In this document: positions 7,723 to 15,680 of the stretch, one piece after another
Layout of the letters: each line of letters opens with the position of its first letter
How positions within the stretch are numbered: the first letter of the stretch is position 1
Assembly: GCA_045654685.1 (NCBI GenBank)
Contig: JAZONV010000120.1
Coordinates: forward strand, 1 to 27,428
From: RGIG1828 sp045654685
GTDB taxonomy: Bacteria > Bacillota > Clostridia > UMGS1810
Length of the DNA: 27,428 nucleotides
Direction: 5' to 3'
The notes under the pieces: model-generated
Databases searched by the model: none
Told to the model about the DNA's origin: nothing
What the model saw: only the letters and a program-made list of their open reading frames with translations
Translations under genes and position numbers: made by a program

Positions 7723-8214
7723 TTACCATTCAAACTTCGTAAGCGTACCTCTCGTTTCAAGATCAAAATAATCATTCTGCCTAAGAGCTTCATATATGAC
7801 TATTGCAACGGAGTTTGAAAGATTGAGACTTCTTGCATCTGATATCATAGGAATTCTTATGCAGGATTCTTTGTTTTTCTTTAAAAGAGCCTCATCAAGA
7901 CCTTTTGTTTCTTTTCCGAACAATATGTAATCTCCGTCTTTGAATTCAACATCTGAATGCCTTTTCAGAGACTTGGTTGAGGCAAAATAGAAAGTACCTT
8001 GATTTTTTCTGAAGAAATCATCAATGTCATCATAAAATGTAATATCAAGTAAGTGCCAGTAATCAAGACCGGCTCTTTTTAGTTTTTTATCATCAATCTC
8101 AAAACCCAACGGTCTCACAAGATGAAGTTTTGAACCTGTTGCGGCACATGTTCTTGCAATATTTCCGGTGTTTTGAGGGATTTCCGGCTCCACTAACACA
8201 ATATTAAAACTCAT
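7723..8214 (-). CDS. trmL: tRNA (cytidine/uridine-34 2'-O)-methyltransferase TrmL
   Basis: The 163-residue SPOUT-fold enzyme methylates the ribose of the wobble nucleotide of tRNA-Leu isoacceptors using S-adenosylmethionine. The family's N-terminal VEPEIPQNTGNIAR, the central LFGKETKGL and the knot-forming C-terminal RSLNLSNSVAI are all present, and length matches E. coli TrmL closely. The ATG is preceded by AGAGGA. It is the last gene of an operon behind an aminotransferase, 33 bp downstream of it. The TrmL substrates tRNA-Leu(CAA) and tRNA-Leu(UAA) include the tRNA encoded at 147-230, though the two loci are far apart. Confidence 0.92.
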   Translation of the reverse strand: MSFNIVLVEPEIPQNTGNIARTCAATGSKLHLVRPLGFEIDDKKLKRAGLDYWHLLDITFYDDIDDFFRKNQGTFYFASTKSLKRHSDVEFKDGDYILFGKETKGLDEALLKKNKESCIRIPMISDARSLNLSNSVAIVIYEALRQNDYFDLETRGTLTKFEW

Positions 8215-8247
8215 AAAAATCCTCTTTTCAAAGATGTATGATTAAAA

Positions 8248-9411
8248 TCATAAATTGTCCATAAAGATTTTGATTCTTCTCATAGCCTCGTTGATTTGTT
8301 CTAAACTGTAGGCATATGATACTCTGACAAATCCTTCTCCCGAATCACCGAAAGCATTTCCGGGAACAAGAGCAACTTTTTGTTCCTTCAAAAGATTCTC
8401 GCAAAATTCTGTTGACGACATATTGGATGACTTTATGGATGGGAAAATATAAAAAGCTCCTTTGGGGTCAAAACATGTAAGTCCCATTTCGTTAAATCCG
8501 CTGGTTATAATTTTTCTTCTTTTGTCGTATTCGGAAACCATCATTCTTATGCTGTCAGCACCGTTACGGAGAGCCTCGATGGCAGAATACTGACTTGTTG
8601 TGGGAGAACTCATAATTGCATACTGATGTACCTTTGTCATGGCTTTAAGAATCGTTTCGTTTGCTATTGCAAAACCAAGTCGCCATCCGGTCATGGCAAA
8701 AGCTTTAGAAAACCCGTTGACAACAATTGTTCTTTCTTTCATACCATCAAGGGATGCGATTGAAACGTGTTTTGAACCATAGGTGAGTTCAGCATATATC
8801 TCGTCTGAAAGAACAAGAAGATTGTGCTTTATTGCAAGTTCTGCAATTGGTTCAAGATCTTCTTTTTCCATTATTGCCCCTGTTGGATTGTTGGGGAAGG
8901 AGAGAATGAGCATCTTGGTTTTGGGAGTAATGTTTTTTTCAATGTCTTTTGCAGTAAGCCTGAATGCATCTTCTTTTTTTGTTTCAATAATAACAGGAAC
9001 ACCGCCTGCAAGAGAAATGCATGGCTTGTAGCAAACAAATGACGGCTCATGTATAATAACTTCATCACCGGGTTCAACAACTGTTCTTATAGCGAGGTCA
9101 ATTGCTTCGCTTCCTCCGACTGTTACAAGAACTTCATCAGGCTTGTAATTCAAATCGAATTTTTTGTAATAGTTGCAGACTTCCTCTCTCAGTTCTATCA
9201 ATCCGGCATTTGAAGTATAATATGTCTGTCCTTTTTCAAGAGAGTATATTCCTGCATCTCTAATGTGCCATGGAGTTACAAAATCAGGTTCACCAACGCC
9301 AAGAGAAATAGCATCTTTCATGGTGCTTACAATATCAAAAAACTTTCTTATACCGGAAGGTTTCATATCTCTAACTTTTGAGCAAATAAAATTTTCAGGG
9401 TTAAATGTCAT
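8248..9411 (-). CDS. PLP-dependent aminotransferase, class I/II
   Basis: This 387-residue fold-type I aminotransferase has the expected features: substrate-contact block LGVGEPDF near the N-terminus, SFPNNPTG (Asn175), LSDEIY (Asp203, which contacts the pyridine nitrogen), the Schiff-base Lys236 in NGFSKAFAMTGWRLG, and the carboxylate-binding Arg in GFVRVSYA. It belongs to the aspartate/aromatic/alanine aminotransferase group; sequence alone does not settle the amino donor. Its ATG overlaps the stop of the upstream Lrp-type regulator by 4 bp (ATGA), so translation is coupled. That tight pair suggests the regulator senses the aminotransferase's own amino acid. Confidence 0.93.
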   Translation of the reverse strand: MTFNPENFICSKVRDMKPSGIRKFFDIVSTMKDAISLGVGEPDFVTPWHIRDAGIYSLEKGQTYYTSNAGLIELREEVCNYYKKFDLNYKPDEVLVTVGGSEAIDLAIRTVVEPGDEVIIHEPSFVCYKPCISLAGGVPVIIETKKEDAFRLTAKDIEKNITPKTKMLILSFPNNPTGAIMEKEDLEPIAELAIKHNLLVLSDEIYAELTYGSKHVSIASLDGMKERTIVVNGFSKAFAMTGWRLGFAIANETILKAMTKVHQYAIMSSPTTSQYSAIEALRNGADSIRMMVSEYDKRRKIITSGFNEMGLTCFDPKGAFYIFPSIKSSNMSSTEFCENLLKEQKVALVPGNAFGDSGEGFVRVSYAYSLEQINEAMRRIKIFMDNL

Positions 9412-9890
9412 AGCGAAATCACCTCTCTGGTGTCTTTTTCGTCATCATCAAAAATGATGCCTTCATATTTGTATTTTTTTAATACAAAATGTGTGCTTGT
9501 GCTGATAACACATTCTAAAGGTGCAAGTCTGTTTGCAACAAATGAGGCAACACCATGCATTGTCTTTCCTTCAATAATGAGCATAAGGTCAAAAGCACCT
9601 GCAATAAGATAAACGGATTTTACCTCGGGGAATTTGTATATTCTTTCCGCAATTTTGTCAAAACCTTCTCCTCTTTGGGGAGAAACTTTCACTTCTATCA
9701 GGGCAGAAACAAATTCCTTGTCGGTTTTTTCCCAATTTATAATACTTTTGTTTCTTAAAATGATGTTATTATCTTTCATTTCATCAATTGCTTTTGCAAC
9801 ATCATCTATTGTGGAATCAACCATAAGGGCAATTTCTTCCAATGAGTAATCGCAATTGGTATCAAGAATTTCAAGTATTTTTTCTTTCAT
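9408..9890 (-). CDS. Lrp/AsnC family transcriptional regulator
   Basis: The 160-residue protein has an N-terminal winged helix-turn-helix (about residues 1-55, with YSLEEIALMVDSTIDDVAKAI as the helix-turn-helix region) and a C-terminal RAM ligand-binding and oligomerisation domain (about 65-145, with the small-loop block VYLIAGAFDLML). Family members bind amino acids and control amino-acid metabolism genes. It starts at ATG after GGGAGG and overlaps the downstream aminotransferase by 4 bp, so it probably regulates that operon and itself. The acidic tail (FDDDEKD) is longer than in typical Lrp proteins. Confidence 0.9.
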   Translation of the reverse strand: MKEKILEILDTNCDYSLEEIALMVDSTIDDVAKAIDEMKDNNIILRNKSIINWEKTDKEFVSALIEVKVSPQRGEGFDKIAERIYKFPEVKSVYLIAGAFDLMLIIEGKTMHGVASFVANRLAPLECVISTSTHFVLKKYKYEGIIFDDDEKDTREVISL

Positions 9891-9919
9891 AATAATAACC
9901 TCCCGGAAATATAGTTATG

Positions 9920-9948
9920 ATTATACTATATTATGCAAATAAAAACAA
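9920..9948 (-). promoter_or_regulatory. Promoter of the Lrp-aminotransferase-trmL operon
   Basis: On the minus strand TTGTTT (plus 9943-9948) is 17 bp from TATAAT (plus 9920-9925), about 30 bp upstream of the regulator start codon. Confidence 0.6.
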
Positions 9949-9983
9949 GTATAACGATAAAAAAATTGCAAATCTTCATATAA

Positions 9984-10018
9984 TAAAATAAAAATCCCTG
10001 CACCATTTGATGCAGGGA
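9984..10018 (-). terminator. Terminator of spoVG
   Basis: TCCCTGCA (9995-10002) and TGCAGGGA (10011-10018) form a perfect 8-bp stem with an 8-nt loop, followed on the minus strand by TTTTTATTTTA. It lies 16 bp past the spoVG stop. Confidence 0.85.
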
Positions 10019-10034
10019 AAATTACCGCTTAATA

Positions 10035-10298
10035 TTATTCCTCGATTTCTGCCTGGTTGTATGCTTCGATAACAGCTTTTTCGATCATAGCTCTTGTTTC
10101 AAAATTGATGGGGTGGGCAACATCTTTAAATGTTCCGTCTTTCAAGCGTTTGTTAGGCATTGCGACAAAAACCTTGTCCTCATTTTCGATAACTTTGATG
10201 TCATGAATTGCAAAACAATCATCGATTGTAATTGAAGCAATTGCTTTCATTTTGTTTTCTGTTGCAATTTTTTTGATTTTGATACCGGTTATCTCCAT
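10035..10298 (-). CDS. spoVG: SpoVG family RNA/DNA-binding regulator
   Basis: The 87-residue protein matches SpoVG along its length: MKAIASITIDDCFAIHDIKVI, VFVAMPNKR and DVAHPINFETR are the family's signature blocks. SpoVG is a small site-specific nucleic-acid-binding protein; in Bacillus it delays or fine-tunes septation in sporulation, and in other Firmicutes it regulates capsule and virulence genes. The acidic tail found in Bacillus is shortened to about ten residues. It starts at ATG after AAGAGGTATCC and is monocistronic, with a consensus SigA promoter upstream and a strong terminator downstream. Confidence 0.97.
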   Translation of the reverse strand: MEITGIKIKKIATENKMKAIASITIDDCFAIHDIKVIENEDKVFVAMPNKRLKDGTFKDVAHPINFETRAMIEKAVIEAYNQAEIEE

Positions 10299-10335
10299 AA
10301 AGGATACCTCTTTTCTCTTAGTCTATTTGTAATAA

Positions 10336-10364
10336 ATTATATAAAAAATAGAATATATTGTCAA
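10336..10364 (-). promoter_or_regulatory. Consensus SigA promoter of spoVG
   Basis: On the minus strand TTGACA (plus 10359-10364) and TATAAT (plus 10336-10341) are exactly 17 bp apart, about 38 bp upstream of the start codon. I see no SigH-type AGGAWWT...GAAT pair here, unlike Bacillus subtilis spoVG. Confidence 0.75.
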
Positions 10365-10474
10365 TAAAATATGTTGCTTGGATAAAAAAATCGTAAAAAA
10401 TATACAGTAAAAATCAAAAACTTTTGTGTATTTCGCCAGTGGTGGTTCTTTTTGCAGAAGGGGATAAAAAATAC

Positions 10475-10503
10475 TTGATTGTTTATGTAAAATTGTATAT
10501 AAT
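10475..10503 (+). promoter_or_regulatory. Promoter of the yfmF-yfmH operon
   Basis: TTGATT (10475-10480) and TATAAT (10498-10503) are 17 bp apart. The predicted transcript starts near 10510, which also rules out any yfmF start codon upstream of that point. Confidence 0.7.
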
Positions 10504-10546
10504 ATATAATGTAGAAAATTTTGTAAAAAAGAAAGGAAGATGTAAA

Positions 10547-11818
10547 GTGAGTAATATCAATAAGATTCCACTTTTTGATAATATCAATCTTTATGTAATT
10601 AAAGATTCAAAATATAAAACAGTTCACTACTCAATGTTTCTGCACACAATACTCAAAAGAGAAAATGTAACAAAAAATTCTCTTTTGTCAAGAGTGCTTA
10701 AAAGTGCAACAAAAAGCCATCCTTCAATGAGAGAAATGAGCATATATGCAGAGTCTCTTTTCGGATGTGCTTTTGATGCGGGAGTATTAAAAAGAGCAAA
10801 CATACAGAGTGTATATTCAACTGCAAATATAATTGCAGACAGATTCACCAAAGACGCATCCGAATGTTTGGCTGCAAAGCTTATGCTCGATATAATGTTT
10901 GATCCCTTTGTTCAAAATGATGGTTTTTCAAAGGAAATCACAGACAGTCAGAAGAGCAATCTCAAAGATGATATAGAAGGACTTATAAACGATAAACGAG
11001 CATATGCAAATGTAAGATGCATTGAAGAAATGTGCAAAGATGAACCCAACGCGGTTGTTGAAATCGGTTATCTTGAAGACCTTGATGATATTGATGAGAA
11101 GAACCTTTATGAATACTACAAATCCATAATATTCTCAAATCCGATTGATATTTTTGTTGTTGGAGATGTGGACAGCGAAGAACTGACAAACTTTTTCAAA
11201 AATTATTTTTCTAAAATATCATTCAACATAGCACCTCATAAAATTGTCTGCACTTCCAAATCCGTTAGTGAGATAAAAAATGTGGAGGATAACCTTGATG
11301 TAAATCAGGGGAAACTTGCCATGGGATTCAGAACGGGAGTCAATGTAGAATCAGACCTGTATTATCCGCTTCTTGTGGGCAACAGTATTTTTGGCTCGGG
11401 AGCTCATTCAAAACTTTTCAATAACGTTCGTGAAAAGATGAGCCTTTGCTATTATGCATATTCAAGACTTGACAAACACAATGCGATTATGCTTGTGGGA
11501 AGCGGAATTGAATTTGAAAATTTTGAAAAAACAAAAAATGCGGTTATTGATGAATTGGAAAAGGTCAGAAAAGGCGATTTTACCCGGGAAGAGCTTGATG
11601 TTGCAAAAGAATATATCATAAACAGTTATAAATCATATGAAGACAGTCCCGGACTGCTTGTTGACTATTATCTTGGCAAAACATTCACACCCGGACTTCC
11701 GTCCCTTGCCCGGGCATGTGACATAGTATCAAATGTGACAAAGGAAGATGTTTTGAAATCATTTGAGAAAATTTCTCTCGATACAGTATATTTCCTTAAC
11801 GGAAAGGAGGAGAAATAA
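10547..11818 (+). CDS. yfmF: M16-family peptidase homologue without zinc motif (YfmF type)
   Basis: The 423-residue protein has the two-lobed M16 (insulinase/pitrilysin) architecture, but the HxxEH zinc motif is absent from its N-terminal half. The C-terminal half keeps NNVREKMSLCYYAYS, the Arg-Tyr block usually found in the non-catalytic partner. A GTG start at 10547 is chosen because GAAAGGAAGA sits just upstream and the promoter at 10475-10503 lies inside the longer reading frame. In Bacillus the equivalent genes are ymfF and ymfH; databases tie the pair to the EF-P 5-aminopentanol modification, a role I cannot confirm here. It is followed after 2 bp by the active partner, so the two probably form a heterodimer like mitochondrial processing peptidase or PqqF-type pairs. 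Confidence 0.85.
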   Translation: MSNINKIPLFDNINLYVIKDSKYKTVHYSMFLHTILKRENVTKNSLLSRVLKSATKSHPSMREMSIYAESLFGCAFDAGVLKRANIQSVYSTANIIADRFTKDASECLAAKLMLDIMFDPFVQNDGFSKEITDSQKSNLKDDIEGLINDKRAYANVRCIEEMCKDEPNAVVEIGYLEDLDDIDEKNLYEYYKSIIFSNPIDIFVVGDVDSEELTNFFKNYFSKISFNIAPHKIVCTSKSVSEIKNVEDNLDVNQGKLAMGFRTGVNVESDLYYPLLVGNSIFGSGAHSKLFNNVREKMSLCYYAYSRLDKHNAIMLVGSGIEFENFEKTKNAVIDELEKVRKGDFTREELDVAKEYIINSYKSYEDSPGLLVDYYLGKTFTPGLPSLARACDIVSNVTKEDVLKSFEKISLDTVYFLNGKEEK

Positions 11819-11820
11819 TC

Positions 11821-13110
11821 ATGAATTATGAAATAAAATATATAGAATCTCTTGATGAAACACTATACACAGGTGTTCACTCAACAGGTCTGCGAGTATA
11901 TGTAATGCCCAAAAAAGGCTTTTCCAAAACATATGCAGTATATGGAACAAAATTTGGGTCTGTAAATAACACATTCATTCCTCTTGGCAAAGATGATGCA
12001 ATAACTGTTCCCGATGGCGTGGCGCATTTTCTTGAGCATAAAATGTTTGAACAAAGTGATGGAAGCAATGCCTTTGATATGTTTTCAAAATATGGTGCAA
12101 ACGCCAATGCTTTCACATCTTTCACAAATACATGCTATCTTTTTTCCTGTACAGATCATTTCGACGAATGTTTCAAGCATCTTTTGAACTATGTTCAGGA
12201 TCCCTATTTTACCGATGAAAATGTTGAAAAAGAGCAGGGGATAATTGGTCAGGAAATAAGAATGTATGATGATGACGGAGAGTGGAACGTTATGTTCAAC
12301 ATGCTCCGTGCCATGTATGTTAATAATCCTGTAAGAATAGATATTGCAGGAACCGTTGAAAGTATTTCCGAGATTGATAAAGATGTTTTGTATAATTGCT
12401 ATAACACCTATTATAACCCTGCAAATATGGTGGTTGCTGTTGCAGGAAATGTGGATGCACAAAAGGTTTTTGACATTGTTGAAAGCACATTGAAATACAG
12501 AGAAAACGGAAAAGTTGTAAGTGTGTATCCCGATGAACCCGATAATGTATGTCAGGAATATATTGAAAGCTTTTCAAGTGTTGCAAAACCTCTTTGTTCA
12601 ATCGGCTTTAAAGATAACTTTTTAAAAACAGGCGACGAACTTTTGAAAAGGGAAGTTGCTCTCAAAATTCTCTCCAAAATTATTGCGGGACGCAGTAGTG
12701 AGTTTTACAAAGAAAACTATGATTCGGGTCTTATAAACGATACGTTTGATACAGATGTTATGACCGAGCTTTCATTCTCATGTGTGTCTTTTGGCGGAGA
12801 GTGTGAAAAACCTGAAGAACTCAAATCAAAACTTCTTGAAAGAATAGAATATTACAGAAATAACGGATTCGACATTGATGAATTCAATCGTATCAAACGA
12901 TCATTCTTTGGTTCTTTTATCCGTAATTTCAATAATGTTGAAAGTATTGGTAATATGCTTTGCAGAAATTTCCTGAGCGGTGTTGATGTAACCGAATTTA
13001 CAAAAGCATATGAAAAAATAACTCCTGAACTTATGAAAGAGATACTCGATGAAGTATTTTGCGAAAACCTCTGTGTCCTGAGCGTTGTTCGACCAATAGA
13101 AAACAAATGA
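11821..13110 (+). CDS. yfmH: M16-family zinc metallopeptidase, catalytic partner (YfmH type)
   Basis: This 429-residue M16 protein carries the inverted zinc motif HFLEH (His69, Glu72, His73) and a downstream glutamate, probably Glu145 in GQEIRMYDD, as third ligand. Further family blocks are NANAFTSFTNTCY and EQGIIGQEI. No signal peptide is seen, so it should act in the cytoplasm. AAAGGAGGAG precedes the ATG, and it begins 2 bp after the YfmF-type gene. The pairing of a zinc-binding and a zinc-less M16 protein suggests an obligate heterodimer acting on small peptides or a protein modification. lgt follows 25 bp later. Confidence 0.92.
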   Translation: MNYEIKYIESLDETLYTGVHSTGLRVYVMPKKGFSKTYAVYGTKFGSVNNTFIPLGKDDAITVPDGVAHFLEHKMFEQSDGSNAFDMFSKYGANANAFTSFTNTCYLFSCTDHFDECFKHLLNYVQDPYFTDENVEKEQGIIGQEIRMYDDDGEWNVMFNMLRAMYVNNPVRIDIAGTVESISEIDKDVLYNCYNTYYNPANMVVAVAGNVDAQKVFDIVESTLKYRENGKVVSVYPDEPDNVCQEYIESFSSVAKPLCSIGFKDNFLKTGDELLKREVALKILSKIIAGRSSEFYKENYDSGLINDTFDTDVMTELSFSCVSFGGECEKPEELKSKLLERIEYYRNNGFDIDEFNRIKRSFFGSFIRNFNNVESIGNMLCRNFLSGVDVTEFTKAYEKITPELMKEILDEVFCENLCVLSVVRPIENK

Positions 13111-13135
13111 TAATACAATTATGAGGTGAGCTATT

Positions 13136-13975
13136 ATGCAGGTTTCCTTTCCCGAAATCGGAATTAATATGACAGTTGACCGTGTTGCATTTAACCTTTT
13201 TGGTGTTCCCATATATTGGTATGGGATTATAATTGCAATAGGTCTTGTAATGGGAATCATAACTGCATCCCATACCGCAAAAAAACTTGGTGAAAAAAGT
13301 GATATAACTCTTGACCTTGTATTGGTATGCACTCCTGTCTCCGTTGTGTTTGCAAGACTCTATTATGTCATATTCAAATGGGATATGTATAAAGACAATC
13401 TTGCTGACATCTTTGATATACGCTCGGGTGGTATCGCCATATATGGTGCAGTTATAGGGGCGGTACTGGCAGCATACGTATATTCCAAAGTGAAAAAGAA
13501 AAATCCTCTTTTTGTTTTTGACATCGGATCAGTCGGCCTCATAACGGGACAGATGATTGGCAGATGGGGTAATTTTGTTAATCAGGAAGCCTTTGGTTCA
13601 AACACATCACTTCCATGGGGGATGACAAGTGATAATGTTTCGGAATATCTTGAAAATTTGAAGAATTCAGGATTGAATGTTAATCCGGACTTGCCGGTTC
13701 ATCCCACATTTTTATATGAATCCTTGTGGTCTCTTGGTGTTCTTGCAATACTTTTTACAATTGTATATAAGTTTTATAAATATAACGGCCAGGTGTTTTT
13801 TGCCTATGCTTCTCTCTATGGACTGGGAAGATTCTGGATTGAAGGACTTCGCACAGACAGCCTTATGATTGGAATGTTCAGGGTATCACAACTGATTGCA
13901 CTTGTAAGTTTCCTTATGTTTGGCTTTCTATATTTGCATTTTTGTCGTAAAAATATAAAAAAACAGAAAGAATAA
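13136..13975 (+). CDS. lgt: Prolipoprotein diacylglyceryl transferase
   Basis: The 279-residue integral membrane enzyme transfers diacylglycerol from phosphatidylglycerol to the lipobox cysteine of prolipoproteins. About seven hydrophobic segments are visible. The Lgt signature GRWGNFVNQE (142-151, with essential Arg143), the RSGGIAIYGAVIG block and the C-terminal GLGRFWIEGLR are present. Length is normal. GAGGTGAG precedes the ATG. It is the third gene behind the yfmF promoter; no convincing terminator separates it from the mgtE promoter downstream. Confidence 0.97.
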   Translation: MQVSFPEIGINMTVDRVAFNLFGVPIYWYGIIIAIGLVMGIITASHTAKKLGEKSDITLDLVLVCTPVSVVFARLYYVIFKWDMYKDNLADIFDIRSGGIAIYGAVIGAVLAAYVYSKVKKKNPLFVFDIGSVGLITGQMIGRWGNFVNQEAFGSNTSLPWGMTSDNVSEYLENLKNSGLNVNPDLPVHPTFLYESLWSLGVLAILFTIVYKFYKYNGQVFFAYASLYGLGRFWIEGLRTDSLMIGMFRVSQLIALVSFLMFGFLYLHFCRKNIKKQKE

Positions 13976-14000
13976 AAATTTGTTTATTGAAAATTTATTA

Positions 14001-14029
14001 TTGTCAAATTATGTTTCATACAGTATAAT
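14001..14029 (+). promoter_or_regulatory. Promoter of mgtE
   Basis: TTGTCA (14001-14006) and TATAAT (14024-14029) are 17 bp apart. A start near 14036 gives a 5' untranslated leader of about 190 nt. Confidence 0.7.
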
Positions 14030-14055
14030 ATAACTTAGCGTTAAAATAAAAAAAA

Positions 14056-14218
14056 GAATGAGGTGAGGAAATGGACGCGGGAGGTAATCGAAGCAGTGAA
14101 TATGTCGGGCGAAATGTGAATTTTGCGGTTTGTTCCGCGTTTGTTTCGTCTTGCTGATTTACGCGTAAAGATACTTCCTACCTAAAGACCTTTATGGTTG
14201 TTAATTAAATTTAGGAGG
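14056..14218 (+). ncRNA. Structured 5' leader of mgtE, possible metal-sensing riboswitch of unrecognised class
   Basis: The leader folds into nested stems. P1 pairs AGGT-AGGAA (14061-14070, with one bulged G) with TTCCTACCT (14175-14183). P2 pairs ACGCG (14075-14079) with CGCGT (14162-14166). P3 pairs GGCGAAA (14108-14114) with TTTCGTC (14144-14150) and is capped by GCGG/CCGC (14125-14138). The 3' P1 strand runs into CCTAAA (14181-14186), which can instead pair with TTTAGG (14210-14215) at the Shine-Dalgarno, a plausible switch. mgtE genes are often under the Mg2+ M-box (ykoK) riboswitch. AGGTGAGG and CTAAAG resemble its ends, but its central conserved blocks are not visible here. Confidence 0.6.
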
Positions 14219-14226
14219 AACGTTAT

Positions 14227-15603
14227 ATGGAAGAAAATATGACAAATCAGGAATTGGCACAGGAACTTCTGGAAGCGAAAAGATTTACCGCTTTAAAAGA
14301 GCTCCTTGCCGATATGAATCCGGCAGATATTGCCGAATTCTTAAAAGAACTCACAAACGAAGAACTTCTTTTGGCATTTAGAATTCTTCCCAAGGATCAG
14401 GCGGCAGACACTTTTGTAGAAATGGATCCTGATGATCAGGAAACTCTCATAAGAAGTTTCAGCGATAGCGAGCTTAAAGCAGTTGTTGATGATTTGTTTG
14501 TCGATGATGCGGTAGATATTCTTGAAGAAATGCCTGCAAATGTTGTTAAACGTGTTCTTCGTTTCACAGACAGTCATACAAGAAAATGGATAAATGAAAT
14601 TTTAAAGTATCCGGAAGATAGTGCCGGCAGTATTATGACTGTCGAATATGTCAGATTAAAAAAGAATATGACTGTTGATCAGGCCATAAGACATATAAGA
14701 AGAACAGGTGTTGATAAGGAAACAATTTACACTTGCTATGTCACAGACCTGAATAACAAACTTATTGGTATGGTTTCTGCCAAAGATTTGCTTTTGGCAG
14801 ATGATGATGATGTAATTGAAGATTTGATGGAAACAAACATCATATACTTCAATACCCACGATGACCAGGAAGATGTTGCCAACGCTTTTGATAAATATGA
14901 CTTTATGGCAATTCCTGTTGTTGATGAAGAAACAAGACTTTTAGGTATCGTAACATTCGACGATGCTATTGATGTCTTGCAGGATGAGGCAACAGAAGAT
15001 ATTGAAAAGATGGCGGCTATCATACCATCAGAAAAAACATATTTAAGAACGGGCATATTTGAAACATGGAAACAGAGAATTCCATGGCTTTTGCTCCTTA
15101 TGGTGTCTGCTACTTTCACAGGTAAAATCATAAGTAGTTTTGAAGGAGCTCTTTCAAGCTGTGTTGTTTTGACTGCATTTATTCCTATGCTTATGGACAC
15201 CGCAGGAAATTCAGGCGGTCAGACTTCTGTTACAATTATAAGAAGTTTGTCCCTTGGAGATATTGAAATGAGTGATATTTTTCGTATCATTTGGAAGGAG
15301 ATAAGAGTTGCGGTTATCTGTGGTCTTACTTTGGCGGTTGTCAATTTCGGAAAAATGATGCTCCTTGATGCGTCAGCAATTTCGTCTGACGGACAAAGTG
15401 CATTCACTGTTGCACTTGTTGTAAATCTGACATTGGTTGTAACGGTGATTTTTGCAAAAATAACTGCATCAATCTTGCCTATCGGAGCAAAAAAACTTGG
15501 ATTTGACCCGGCAGTTATGGCAAGTCCTTTCATAACAACAGTTGTGGATGCTCTTGCACTTTTGGTATATTTTAATTTTGCCAAAATGATTCTTGGAATA
15601 TGA
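14227..15603 (+). CDS. mgtE: Magnesium transporter MgtE
   Basis: The 458-residue Mg2+ channel/transporter has the full MgtE order: an acidic superhelical N domain (about 10-130), two CBS domains (about 135-260, containing LGIVTFDDAIDVLQDEATEDI), a connecting helix and five membrane segments (about 285-455). The pore-family block MLMDTAGNSGGQTS and a conserved Asp near the C-terminus in TTVVDALALL are present. The acidic N and CBS domains sense cytosolic Mg2+ and close the pore. The ATG follows TTAGGAGG. Control at RNA level is likely through the long structured leader upstream. A stem-loop follows the stop. Confidence 0.96.
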   Translation: MEENMTNQELAQELLEAKRFTALKELLADMNPADIAEFLKELTNEELLLAFRILPKDQAADTFVEMDPDDQETLIRSFSDSELKAVVDDLFVDDAVDILEEMPANVVKRVLRFTDSHTRKWINEILKYPEDSAGSIMTVEYVRLKKNMTVDQAIRHIRRTGVDKETIYTCYVTDLNNKLIGMVSAKDLLLADDDDVIEDLMETNIIYFNTHDDQEDVANAFDKYDFMAIPVVDEETRLLGIVTFDDAIDVLQDEATEDIEKMAAIIPSEKTYLRTGIFETWKQRIPWLLLLMVSATFTGKIISSFEGALSSCVVLTAFIPMLMDTAGNSGGQTSVTIIRSLSLGDIEMSDIFRIIWKEIRVAVICGLTLAVVNFGKMMLLDASAISSDGQSAFTVALVVNLTLVVTVIFAKITASILPIGAKKLGFDPAVMASPFITTVVDALALLVYFNFAKMILGI

Positions 15604-15607
15604 TTTT

Positions 15608-15652
15608 AAATAGGCTGTCCCTTTATATTCAAAAGAGACAGCCTATGTTTAT
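15608..15652 (+). terminator. Stem-loop between mgtE and the alcohol dehydrogenase
   Basis: TAGGCTGTC (15611-15619) pairs with GACAGCCTA (15637-15645); the tail TGTTTATAAAT is only moderately T-rich. It lies 7 bp past the mgtE stop and upstream of the next ribosome binding site, so it may act as a partial terminator or attenuator. Confidence 0.5.
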
Positions 15653-15680
15653 AAATGTTGAAAAGAAAGGACTTGAAATT

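Noticed and set aside
10424..10546. Upstream extension of yfmF to a TTG codon
   Set aside because: The promoter hexamers at 10475-10503 lie inside it, and the GTG at 10547 has a good ribosome binding site.
12901..13332. 143-codon minus-strand ORF across the yfmH-lgt junction
   Set aside because: Antisense to two conserved genes and without ribosome binding site or family features.
14056..14218. Confident M-box call for the mgtE leader
   Set aside because: Only AGGTGAGG and CTAAAG resemble the ends of the M-box; the conserved central blocks are missing, so I left the class open.
14736..15200. 154-codon minus-strand ORF inside mgtE
   Set aside because: Antisense shadow of a conserved MgtE region, with no start signals.
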